Assembly: GCA_964611145.1 (NCBI GenBank) | Contig: CAZSYM010000053.1 | Span: 1 to 8,181 of the forward strand | Length of the DNA: 8,181 bases | Origin: WFQV01 sp964611145 | GTDB taxonomy: Bacteria > Bacteroidota > Ignavibacteria > Ignavibacteriales > Melioribacteraceae | Reading direction: 5' to 3' | Shown: positions 1 to 6,817 of the stretch, piece after piece | Position numbering within the stretch: position 1 is the stretch's first letter | Layout of the letters: every line of letters starts with the position of its first letter | Translations under genes and position numbers: made by a program | Notes under the pieces: generated by a model | The model's input: only the letters and a program-made list of their open reading frames with translations | What the model was told of the DNA's origin: nothing | The model's database searches: none

Positions 1-26
1 TAAAAGGAGGCTTTAGAGGGCTTGCA

Positions 27-58
27 TTGTGATTTTCTCCTTCCATTTTTTAATTTTG
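27..58 (+). promoter_or_regulatory. Possible Bacteroidota-type promoter upstream of lptD
   Basis: A TTG at 27-29 is followed after 21 bases by TAATTTTG at 51-58. This matches the Bacteroidota primary-sigma pattern (TTG near -33, TAnnTTTG near -7) in both sequence and spacing. Transcription would begin around 63-68, leaving a leader of about 30 bases before lptD. The region is AT-rich, so a chance match is quite possible, and it is not known that this organism uses that sigma-factor specificity. Confidence 0.25.
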
Positions 59-93
59 TACTTCCGTTAACTTTATTTAGTCAAAAAGATTGA

Positions 94-2703
94 ATGTTTA
101 GAATTCCCGTAATATTATTTTTCTTTACCCTCCTCATGCCAAAAGGGCTATGGGGTTTGCCCGTTTACTTCGCTTCGGAAAGGGATACAATTAAACATTC
201 GTCAAGAGTATTCATAAACGATTCCTTGAGCTTAAAGGATAGTTTGGCGTCCGATTCCACAAAGAAAAAATCGGGTATGCGGGATATTAAAGCCGTTGTT
301 TTTAGCTCCGCATCGGATTCCTTGATTTTTGATGTGAAGGAAAAAAAGATGTACCTTTTCGGCGACGGCAATATTAAATATCAGCAAAGCAAACTCCACA
401 GCGGGAAAATAGATGTGGACTTTCGGAAAAACGAGTTGCTCGCTTTCGGAATTCCCGACCCGAAAGATTCCACGGGTAAAAAAATGATTCAATTCCCCCA
501 ATTAACCGATAATGGGGAGAACTACGAAGGGGCGGGATTGAAATACAATTTTAAAACAAAACGCGGTTTCATTTTCCTGGCGAAGAATAAGGAAGCAAAA
601 CAATACTACAAGGGCGAGGCGGTTAAAAAGGTAAGTAAGGACGTTTATTATATCAAGGACGGAATGTACACCACTTGTATGTCCGATACTCCTGTTACTT
701 ATTTTACGGCTAAGCAAATGAAAGTTATTCAGAAAGATAGAGTAATTGCCAAGTGGATTTTGATGTACGTAGGCGGCGTGCCTTTGCCTTTACCCATTCC
801 CTTTGCGGTTTTCCCGAACAAAGGGGGAAGACGTTCGGGAATAATTGCCCCCGGCTACGGCTTGGATGCCAGACGAGGACAGTATTTTCATAACTTCGGC
901 TATTTCTGGGCTATTAATGATTATATGGACCTGGCTTTAACGGGGGATTATTATACGAAAGGAGGTTGGGGAGCAAGAACGCGTTTTCGCTACGCTAAAA
1001 GATACAATTTTAGCGGCAATATCAACGCTGGCATTTCGAAAATAATAATAGGTGAACCGGAAGACCCGAGCCGCCAACTTCAAACGGATTGGAATTTTTC
1101 GCTCTTTCATAATCAAAGATTTAATCCTACTACACGTCTCGACGTCAACTTGAGATTTCAAACTTCGAATTTTTATAGAAATAACAGTATTGATTACAAT
1201 ACTATTCTGCAGAGAAATATTATTTCCAATGCCACGTTTAGTAAGCGTTGGGAGGAATCCCGCACGAGCTTAACCATAAATTATAACCGTAGTCAAAATT
1301 TGGAGAACGGCAATATTACGGAGCTTTTGCCGAGTGTTTCTTTTAACAAAGCTCAAGCTTATCCTTTTAGAAAAAAGGGGAGCGGACGCGGTTCTAAAAT
1401 GAAATGGTATGAATATATCGGTTATCGCTATTCGGCAAGATTTCTTAACAGAAGGAATAAAACCAACGGACAGCTTTCCATTCGCGGCGGGCTACATCAT
1501 ACTCTTAACATCTCCGCTTCTCCTAAAATCGGGTATTTTAACGTTGCTCCCTATTTTAACTACGATGAAAAGTGGTATAATAAAAGGACAAAGAAAGTGC
1601 TGGTGCCCCTGCAAGTGAACGATTCGACGGTTTCTTATAGAGTGGAAGACGAGGACTTGCACGAGATAAACATGGTAAGAACCTTCTCGTTGGGAGTGAG
1701 TGTATCCACTAAGATTTACGGCATTGCTCAACCGGAGGCTTTTGGGATTAAAGCGTTTAGACACACGCTTTCCCCCAGCATTTCTTACCGTTATTCCCCC
1801 GATTTTTCTACGGATAAATGGGGATATTACGATGTATATTATGATAAAAATGGCAAGGAAGTTCGTTACGATAAATTCGGTCGGGAGGTCTTCGGCGGCG
1901 TTTCTTCTCGGGAAAGTCAAATGCTATCCCTTTCTGTCGGGAACCTCTTTGAAATGAAAACGATGAAAGATCCCACCGATACGACTTCCCGCGAGGAAAA
2001 AATAAGACTTCTGAATTTGAGCGCAAATATGAGCTACAATTTTGCGGCGGACAGTCTGAATCTCTCCGATGTGAGTCTCAGTTACAGAACACAGATTGGG
2101 AAGTATTTGAATTTTTATGGTTCCTCGGGCTACACGTTTTACGATTATCAAGGCGGGCGGAGAGTAAATCGCTTTTTAGTCTCGGAAGGTAAGGGGCTTT
2201 TGCGCTTCACACGTTTTAGCCTTTCGGTTTCCACTTCCCTTTCCGCATCAAAATTAAAAGGCAAGAAGAAAAAGGAGAAAATTTCCGAAAAAGAAGAAGG
2301 CGAATATGCCGCTTTCAGGAAAAAGGATTATATCTCCATTTATGAACAGGAAAAAGAACCGAATTTTGAAATACCGTGGAATCTTAGTCTGAGTTTGAAT
2401 TATAATATTTCCAAACCTACCCCTGATTACGTAACCAAGACCGCAAATCTCGGGGTTAATCTGGGTTTTAATCTTACGAAAAAATGGAAATTTTCTTTTC
2501 GCGGTAATTATGATTTTATCCGCAAGGAAATTTCCGCACCTTCGGTCTCCATTTACAGGGATTTGGATTGTTGGGAAATGCGCTTCAATTGGAATCCTTT
2601 GGGACGTTACAGAGGCTTCCATTTCGAACTTAGGATGAAAGCTCCCGAATTGCGCGATGTGAAAATCACCAAGACCAAAGGACTTTTTAGCGGGAGGCGG
2701 TAG
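94..2703 (+). CDS. lptD: LPS-assembly outer-membrane protein LptD (OstA-like)
   Basis: This is the likely outer-membrane translocon that inserts lipopolysaccharide into the outer leaflet at the end of the Lpt pathway. It has 869 residues against 784 in E. coli, which is usual for Bacteroidota-type members. Residues 1 to about 21 form a hydrophobic export signal. Residues about 65-230 resemble the periplasmic OstA/LptA jellyroll (short beta strands; YYIKDGMYTTC leading to the GVPLPLPIPFAVFP segment). From about 235 (RRSGIIAPGYG, GYFWAINDYMDLAL) to the end lie alternating beta strands of a large barrel, closing with the family-typical CWEMRFNWNPLGRYRGF and KAPELRDVKI segments. There are only two cysteines, C195 and C826. 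A Lys/Glu-rich insert occupies about 720-759. The ATG at 94 lacks a good ribosome binding site, and no better start is seen. The family call is firm; the domain borders are approximate. Confidence 0.93.
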   Translation: MFRIPVILFFFTLLMPKGLWGLPVYFASERDTIKHSSRVFINDSLSLKDSLASDSTKKKSGMRDIKAVVFSSASDSLIFDVKEKKMYLFGDGNIKYQQSKLHSGKIDVDFRKNELLAFGIPDPKDSTGKKMIQFPQLTDNGENYEGAGLKYNFKTKRGFIFLAKNKEAKQYYKGEAVKKVSKDVYYIKDGMYTTCMSDTPVTYFTAKQMKVIQKDRVIAKWILMYVGGVPLPLPIPFAVFPNKGGRRSGIIAPGYGLDARRGQYFHNFGYFWAINDYMDLALTGDYYTKGGWGARTRFRYAKRYNFSGNINAGISKIIIGEPEDPSRQLQTDWNFSLFHNQRFNPTTRLDVNLRFQTSNFYRNNSIDYNTILQRNIISNATFSKRWEESRTSLTINYNRSQNLENGNITELLPSVSFNKAQAYPFRKKGSGRGSKMKWYEYIGYRYSARFLNRRNKTNGQLSIRGGLHHTLNISASPKIGYFNVAPYFNYDEKWYNKRTKKVLVPLQVNDSTVSYRVEDEDLHEINMVRTFSLGVSVSTKIYGIAQPEAFGIKAFRHTLSPSISYRYSPDFSTDKWGYYDVYYDKNGKEVRYDKFGREVFGGVSSRESQMLSLSVGNLFEMKTMKDPTDTTSREEKIRLLNLSANMSYNFAADSLNLSDVSLSYRTQIGKYLNFYGSSGYTFYDYQGGRRVNRFLVSEGKGLLRFTRFSLSVSTSLSASKLKGKKKKEKISEKEEGEYAAFRKKDYISIYEQEKEPNFEIPWNLSLSLNYNISKPTPDYVTKTANLGVNLGFNLTKKWKFSFRGNYDFIRKEISAPSVSIYRDLDCWEMRFNWNPLGRYRGFHFELRMKAPELRDVKITKTKGLFSGRR
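2692..2697 (+). promoter_or_regulatory. Shine-Dalgarno site inside the end of lptD
   Basis: GGGAGG lies in the last sense codons of lptD, 7 bases before the TTG start at 2705. It decides the non-ATG start of the NYN gene and suggests that its translation is coupled to lptD. Confidence 0.6.
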
Positions 2704-2704
2704 C

Positions 2705-3172
2705 TTGATTCGGAAATATATTATTGACGGGAATAATTTGATCGGCAAAATTGCGGAATTGAAAAAATTGCAGAAAAGCAATCCCCAAGCCAGCCGAGAG
2801 AAACTTGTCTTTCTTTTGCGTCGCTATTTCGATAAACATAAATTCGAAGTCAGCCTTTATTTCGACGGATTCCCGAAGGAAATTATTGCGGGCGGGAAAA
2901 TCCGAATAAAATATTCTTACGAGGATGCGGCGGATTTTTTTATTAAAAGGGAAATAGACGCTTCCGAAAATCCCCGAACCCTTGCGGTTGTTTCCTCGGA
3001 TTCCGAAATTTTTGATTATGCCAAAATCAATGCTTGCAAAGCCATGAAGGCGGAGGAGTTTTTGCGACAAATAGAACCGAAGGAAATCGAAGACGAAAAG
3101 GAAAGAGCAAAAAAGGAATTAAGCGACGATGAAATATTGAGAATGTTTGAAGAAAGAGAAGGTGAGGAGTAA
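2705..3172 (+). CDS. NYN/PIN-fold putative ribonuclease, YacP-like
   Basis: A 155-residue cytoplasmic protein with no signal peptide. It begins with the NYN-domain signature YIIDGNNLIG (D8, N10, N11), followed by LYFDGFP (D54), an acidic helix EDAADFFIKREI (D74, D77) and VVSSDSEI (D99). These match the order of metal-binding acidic residues in YacP-type NYN nucleases. The best-known relative, Bacillus Rae1/YacP (about 170 residues), is a ribosome-associated mRNA endonuclease; whether this protein does the same is inferred. The tail from about 125 is highly charged (Glu/Lys), ending LSDDEILRMFEE. The start is TTG: it has a good ribosome binding site, it places the DGNN motif at the usual distance from the N-terminus, and no usable ATG is nearby. 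Only one base separates it from the lptD stop, so the two are almost certainly cotranscribed, although the functions have no obvious link. Confidence 0.85.
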   Translation: MIRKYIIDGNNLIGKIAELKKLQKSNPQASREKLVFLLRRYFDKHKFEVSLYFDGFPKEIIAGGKIRIKYSYEDAADFFIKREIDASENPRTLAVVSSDSEIFDYAKINACKAMKAEEFLRQIEPKEIEDEKERAKKELSDDEILRMFEEREGEE

Positions 3173-3275
3173 CGGAACATTGTGAAAAATTGCCTCGCAG
3201 TCGGATAGTCATAACTGTTTGACTTGAAAAAGGTGCCTTTCTTGATTAAATTGCTTCAAACAAAAATAGGAATTA

Positions 3276-3302
3276 CTTATCGGAATAAGGTTTAGGTTTT
3301 TT
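3276..3302 (+). terminator. Weak hairpin with T-run, doubtful terminator
   Basis: CTTAT at 3276-3280 pairs perfectly with ATAAG at 3285-3289 across a CGGA loop, and a six-T run occurs at 3297-3302. The stem is only five pairs and AT-rich, and the T-run starts seven bases after it. This is far weaker than a normal intrinsic terminator. It could end the lptD-NYN transcript or mean nothing. Confidence 0.2.
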
Positions 3303-3313
3303 AGTGAAATTTT

Positions 3314-3325
3314 TTGGAGCTCCAA
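3314..3325. promoter_or_regulatory. Perfect 12-base palindrome, possible operator
   Basis: TTGGAGCTCCAA is a perfect inverted repeat centred between 3319 and 3320, 63 bases before the lipoprotein start. Its symmetry and intergenic position would suit a dimeric regulator, but there is one copy only and no adjacent regulator gene. The GGAG half also acts as a possible ribosome binding site for a mini-ORF at 3325. Confidence 0.2.
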
Positions 3326-3388
3326 TGAGTTTTATTCCGTGCGGTAATTCCGGCGCCTCAAAAGTTCAACCACAGAGAGAACCCCGGA

Positions 3389-4204
3389 ATGATTAAAAAG
3401 AAGAAAATATTTTTAGCGGCTATTGTTGTAATTATCGGATTTTCGGGATGTGAAAAAATCCCCGATACGATTATCGATCCGCAAGGCGGCAGTGTGATAG
3501 ATTTTAAAGTGGAGTATGTTTCCGCACCGGATACATTGGTGTTTTCGGAAGAAGATTCGTCCGTGAATGTCTCCGCAAAGGTTTATAGTTCGGCGGGCAT
3601 AGAAAATGTTTATTTGGATTTGATTGACCCCGCCGGAGAATTTTTGACGAGAATAAAAATGCTTGACGACGGTTCTACTGCCGGGGACGTTAAAGCCGGG
3701 GATTCCGTTTATTCCGCAACGGTGTTTTTCAGTAAAAATTATCCCACCGGCGATTATGAGCTTCGTTTCAAATTGAAAAATTACGGCGATGCATTGCAAA
3801 ATTTCGCTTTGAAAACGCTCTATTATTTTAACGGTCGGGAAAATGTGCCTCCGGTTCTGTCGGATTTGCAAATACCGGATACGGTGAATTTCGGTGAGGA
3901 ATTTAAATTCACGGTGAAAGCAACGGACTTGAACGGTCAGAGCGACATAAAACAAGTTTACTATGAACTTTTTGATCCCAGCGGTAAAAAGATTGTGAAT
4001 AAAAATGGGATATCGAAATTCCCTCTTTCCGATATTGGTGATACCCAAGCCTCGGGAGATGAAAAAGCTGGTGACGGTATTTATACGAACAAATTGACTT
4101 TCCCGAACGGACAACCTTCCGGAAAGTGGAGGTTCGATTTTACGGCTGTGGATAAGAGCGATTCCGCCAGCGCAACTTTGAGCGGTTTCGTCGTGGTTAA
4201 ATGA
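3389..4204 (+). CDS. Lipoprotein with two tandem Ig-like modules
   Basis: A 271-residue predicted lipoprotein. It has a lysine-rich n-region (KKKK at 3-6), a hydrophobic core, and a lipobox ending FSGC with the acylated cysteine at C21. The mature part has two related beta-sandwich-like modules, about 36-147 and 150-271. Each has a DP-G segment (LIDPAG 78-83; LFDPSG 194-199), then an acidic Gly/Asp loop with the shared core GDxxAGDxxY (about 93-108 and 215-232), then a closing strand (YPTGDYELRF; QPSGKWRFDF). The acidic loops could bind calcium, which is inference. Folds of this kind usually serve surface or periplasmic adhesion or scaffolding; no enzymatic motif is seen. It is the first gene of the run, 31 bases before the propeller gene, so it may act with the exported proteins downstream. 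The ATG at 3389 has only a weak upstream AGAGA, but it gives an intact lipoprotein signal. The family is not identified more closely. Confidence 0.8.
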   Translation: MIKKKKIFLAAIVVIIGFSGCEKIPDTIIDPQGGSVIDFKVEYVSAPDTLVFSEEDSSVNVSAKVYSSAGIENVYLDLIDPAGEFLTRIKMLDDGSTAGDVKAGDSVYSATVFFSKNYPTGDYELRFKLKNYGDALQNFALKTLYYFNGRENVPPVLSDLQIPDTVNFGEEFKFTVKATDLNGQSDIKQVYYELFDPSGKKIVNKNGISKFPLSDIGDTQASGDEKAGDGIYTNKLTFPNGQPSGKWRFDFTAVDKSDSASATLSGFVVVK

Positions 4205-4235
4205 TTGGAAATAACATTAAAATTTTGGGAAAATT

Positions 4236-5813
4236 TTGAAGCGGATGAAAAAGATATTATTGACGTTTTTCGTTTTCTTTCTTGGATTGACAAATGCACA
4301 AGTCCTTCCGACTCGTTTTCGATTGGGCGAAGAAGCATTGCGGAAAATTTCCGCAACCACTCCCATGAGCAATTCGATTTTGGATATTGTCGTAAAAGGC
4401 GATACCGTGTGGCTGGGCACCTCGAAGGGCTTGAGCCTTTCGACGGATAACGGTAGGACGTGGAAGAATTTTTATGACGACGGAACATTTAAAAAGGACG
4501 AAAGCGTAACCGCTCTCGCCATAGGAAACGGAATGGTGTGGGCGGCGACGGGCAAAAGTCGGGAGATTGACGGACAAAATATGCCTGTTGGGACGGGACT
4601 GAAATTTACGACCGACGGAGGTGACACTTGGTTTACCGTTCCCCAGCCTATTGACCCTCCGGGCGATTCGATTGTATATTACGGAAATAATCGTTTGCGG
4701 GCGCTTCCCATTACGACGGAGATTAACAATATTGTTTATGACATTGCCATTTCCAAACATAAAGTTTTTATTGCCACGTTCGCCGGTGGCTTGCGTGCTA
4801 CTGCGGATTCGGGACAAACGTGGCAAAGAGTGGTTTTACCACCGGATTATCTGGATTCGATTAAACCCGAGGATACGCTTTCTTTTTCTCTTCAACCTGT
4901 TTCGGGCGCTTTTGGACCGGAGAATAATTTGAATCATCGTGTCTTTTCCGTGGTGAGCAATGGCGATTCGCTTTTGTATGTGGGTACCGCCGGGGGCATA
5001 AACAAATCTACGGATGAAGGGCTAAGTTGGGTTAAGTTCAATCATTTGAATCAAAAGAATTCTATTAGTGGAAATTTTGTGGTGGCGCTTGCTTTGAACG
5101 GGAAAAACGGTTCGGTGTGGGCGGCGACCTGGAAAGCGACGGGACAAACGGAATTTAATGCGGTTAGCGCTTCCTTTGACGGAGGTGAAAATTGGCGCAT
5201 CTTTTTGCGGGACGAACAGGCGCACAATTTCGGGTTTAAATATTATACATCGGGTTCGGACGTTTTCGCCGCAACCGACGACGGAATGTATCGTAGCTCC
5301 GATAACGGTATGGATTGGCTTTTGCCGGGAACAATCAAGGACGATTCCACCGGATTGGAACTGCGCACGCAAGTTTTCTATTCCGCCGCTGCAAAACTCA
5401 ATAACGACGGCACGGCGGATATTTGGCTTGGCTCGGATAACGGATTGGCAAGGCTGAAAGAGAAAAACGGAATGTGGCAAGGCGAATGGAAAGTTTTTAT
5501 CGCGGTTAACGAGCGCGAGAAATCCGTAACTTATGCCTATCCGAATCCTTTCGCTCCCGGACTCGAAAATGCAACGATTGTTTATAAAATTCCTACACGA
5601 GAGGCAAAAGTAACGATTCGAATTTTTGATTTCGGTATGCATTTGGTAAAAACATTGCTTCAAAATGCCTTGCGGACGGGAGGGAAATCGGAGGTGGTTT
5701 ATTGGGACGGCTCGGACGAGTACGGAAATATTGTTCCCAACGGAGTTTATTTTTATCGAGTGGATTTCGGGACGGATTCCCGACAGTACGGAAAAATAAT
5801 GGTTTTAAGATAG
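4236..5813 (+). CDS. Secreted seven-bladed Asp-box beta-propeller with T9SS-like C-terminal domain
   Basis: A 525-residue exported protein. A signal peptide ends LTNA|Q (cleavage near 21/22). Six Asp-boxes (S/TxDxGxxW) begin at 69, 125, 189, 258, 313 and 354, as in BNR/sortilin-type propellers. Seven repeats of the pattern V-W-x-G/A-T...G-L start near 58, 101, 177, 247, 294, 343 and 396, indicating seven blades; the seventh has lost its Asp-box. Residues 435-525 (YPNPF to the final GKIMVLR) resemble the FlgD-Ig/T9SS type A sorting domain, including WDGSDEYGNIVPNGVYFYR. It is probably carried across the outer membrane by the type IX system and released or anchored there. No catalytic residues of a sialidase were recognised, so a binding or scaffold role is more likely. 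TTG 4236 has GGGA five bases upstream; ATG 4245 gives a cleaner signal peptide and is equally possible. The next gene begins 9 bases after its stop. Confidence 0.85.
   Translation: MKRMKKILLTFFVFFLGLTNAQVLPTRFRLGEEALRKISATTPMSNSILDIVVKGDTVWLGTSKGLSLSTDNGRTWKNFYDDGTFKKDESVTALAIGNGMVWAATGKSREIDGQNMPVGTGLKFTTDGGDTWFTVPQPIDPPGDSIVYYGNNRLRALPITTEINNIVYDIAISKHKVFIATFAGGLRATADSGQTWQRVVLPPDYLDSIKPEDTLSFSLQPVSGAFGPENNLNHRVFSVVSNGDSLLYVGTAGGINKSTDEGLSWVKFNHLNQKNSISGNFVVALALNGKNGSVWAATWKATGQTEFNAVSASFDGGENWRIFLRDEQAHNFGFKYYTSGSDVFAATDDGMYRSSDNGMDWLLPGTIKDDSTGLELRTQVFYSAAAKLNNDGTADIWLGSDNGLARLKEKNGMWQGEWKVFIAVNEREKSVTYAYPNPFAPGLENATIVYKIPTREAKVTIRIFDFGMHLVKTLLQNALRTGGKSEVVYWDGSDEYGNIVPNGVYFYRVDFGTDSRQYGKIMVLR
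5538..5810 (+). other. FlgD-Ig/T9SS type A-like C-terminal sorting domain
   Basis: Residues 435-525 of the propeller protein. It has the YPNPF entry motif, strand ATIVYKIP, strand KVTIRIFDFG, a VKTLL turn, WDGSDEYGN, the GVYFYR strand, and the terminal basic-hydrophobic GKIMVLR. This order matches T9SS type A sorting domains, which PorV recognises in characterised Bacteroidota. The WDG-D-G-V-NGVYFYR stretch is closer to the FlgD-Ig variant common in Ignavibacteria and Caldithrix-like bacteria. Confidence 0.75.
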
Positions 5814-5816
5814 GAG
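5812..5816 (+). promoter_or_regulatory. Shine-Dalgarno site overlapping a stop codon
   Basis: AGGAG shares its first two bases with the propeller gene's TAG stop (5811-5813) and sits 6 bases before the TTG at 5823. It fixes the start of the PorV/PorQ-like gene and suggests translational coupling of the two products. Confidence 0.65.
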
Positions 5817-5822
5817 TTCGAA

Positions 5823-6794
5823 TTGCTTAGGAAATTTTTAATTGTTCTTCTGTTTGTGCCCCTTTTTGTGAAGGCACAAAATTTAGGTCCCGGCGCCTTT
5901 GCCAGAATGGGATTTTATGCGCGTGGTATGGGTATGGGAAACGCAATGACCGCCGTTATAGAAGGGGATTTAGTGGGATTTTATAATCCCGCCGCCGCTC
6001 TTTTTCAAAAGAAAAACTCCATAAATGTCGGTTATTCCTTTCTTGCTTTGGATAGGAGTTTGAATTTTGCCTCCTTTACCAAACGCTTTGAGCTGGGCAA
6101 AAAGTTTGTTGATTCCAAACCTCGCTCCATTGCGGGTTTGAGTTTCGGTGTTGTTAATTCGGGCGTTTCGGGAATAGAGGAAAGGGACGCACAGGGAATT
6201 AAAACCGGTGATATTTCCACCAGCGAAAATTTGTTCTTCCTTTCCCTCTCGAAAACATTTTTTGAGGATTTCGCAGCGGGGCTTACAATCAAGTTTTATG
6301 ATTATCAACTTTACAAGGATGTTAAGGCGAATGCCTTGGGTTTTGATTTCGGACTGATTTATAAATTGGGCGAGAACTTTACTCTCGCTTTTAATCTGAC
6401 AGATTTGAACGCTAAATATCGCTGGGATACGAATCAACTTTACGGGCTTCAAGGAAGGAATACCGAGGATTCCTTTCCCCTGGGCAAGACTGTTGGCGCG
6501 GCTTATGTAGTGCAAAAAGTAAATGTTTTGCTCTCGGGCGAGTTTGCTTCCTATTCTTCCGATTATAATATTTTTCGCTTCGGTTGCGAGTGGGGAGCAT
6601 ACGAAAATTTATATCTCCGTGTGGGGATTGACGAATTTAACGTTTCAAACTTTGACGAGCCGGTTAAACCTTCCTTTGGCTTTTCCTATGCACGCATCGT
6701 AAAAGGTTGGTTTGTCGGATTTGATTATGCTTATGTATTGGAACCATATTCTCCTTCCGGCATTCATGTGATAGGTTTGAATATTAAAATTTAG
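5823..6794 (+). CDS. PorV/PorQ-family outer-membrane protein (first paralogue)
   Basis: A 323-residue predicted outer-membrane beta-barrel of the PorV/PorQ (FadL-like) family. The signal peptide ends FVKA|Q (18/19). The conserved N-terminal block follows: GPGAFARMGFYARGMGMGNA, then GFYNPAA with NPA at 55-57. The remainder is alternating amphipathic strands, ending with the aromatic-rich FVGFDYAYVLEPYSPSG segment and the terminal strand HVIGLNIKI. In studied Bacteroidota, PorV carries T9SS cargo by its C-terminal domain from the SprA channel to the PorU attachment complex, and PorQ tethers the propeller protein PorZ. Which role applies here is not decidable by eye. The TTG start is supported by AGGAG six bases upstream and gives a complete signal peptide; no in-frame ATG lies close by. 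Its position right after a T9SS-like cargo gene suggests it serves that protein. Confidence 0.85.
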   Translation: MLRKFLIVLLFVPLFVKAQNLGPGAFARMGFYARGMGMGNAMTAVIEGDLVGFYNPAAALFQKKNSINVGYSFLALDRSLNFASFTKRFELGKKFVDSKPRSIAGLSFGVVNSGVSGIEERDAQGIKTGDISTSENLFFLSLSKTFFEDFAAGLTIKFYDYQLYKDVKANALGFDFGLIYKLGENFTLAFNLTDLNAKYRWDTNQLYGLQGRNTEDSFPLGKTVGAAYVVQKVNVLLSGEFASYSSDYNIFRFGCEWGAYENLYLRVGIDEFNVSNFDEPVKPSFGFSYARIVKGWFVGFDYAYVLEPYSPSGIHVIGLNIKI

Positions 6795-6805
6795 CGTAAT
6801 TTCAA

Positions 6806-6810
6806 AAGGA
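6806..6810 (+). promoter_or_regulatory. Shine-Dalgarno site favouring a GTG start
   Basis: AAGGA sits 7 bases before GTG 6818 but 13 bases before the in-frame ATG 6824. The spacing favours GTG, although the two starts differ by only two residues. Confidence 0.45.
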
Positions 6811-6817
6811 TTTTGGT

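Larger units (their letters stand above)
3173..3388. other. Intergenic spacer between two operons
   Basis: This 216-base spacer separates the lptD-NYN pair from the next gene run. A TTGACT at 3219-3224 resembles a -35 box, but no convincing -10 follows at 16-18 bases (TTGATT at 17). The spacer also holds a weak hairpin at 3276-3289 and a palindrome at 3314-3325. No RNA gene was recognised. A promoter for the downstream genes is expected here by position but is not clearly visible. Confidence 0.5.

Noticed and set aside
1492..1920. A 142-codon open frame on the minus strand within lptD
   Set aside because: It is antisense to conserved LptD barrel sequence and has no protein-like pattern.
3228..3239. 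Inverted repeat AAAGGTGCCTTT as a terminator after the NYN gene
   Set aside because: As a hairpin it would have only about four pairs around a four-base loop, and no T-run follows.
3413..4114. A 233-codon open frame on the minus strand within the lipoprotein gene
   Set aside because: It lies fully antisense to a well-supported lipoprotein gene. The protein has no signal, motif or domain pattern, and its composition looks like a reverse-frame artefact.
4205..4450. A plus-strand frame starting directly after the lipoprotein stop
   Set aside because: It overlaps the signal peptide and first blade of the propeller in another frame and shows no family features.
5022..5663. A 213-codon open frame on the minus strand within the propeller gene
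   Set aside because: It is antisense to Asp-box repeats and the sorting domain, which are clearly coded on the plus strand. It has no recognisable domain and no ribosome binding site was noted.
4236..5813. Calling the propeller protein a sialidase because of its Asp-boxes
   Set aside because: Asp-boxes are structural and occur in many propellers. No sialidase arginine triad or catalytic motif was recognised.
5823..6794. Calling the first barrel a FadL fatty-acid transporter
   Set aside because: The family is FadL-related in fold, but the N-terminal block, length and position after a sorting-domain gene fit PorV/PorQ better.
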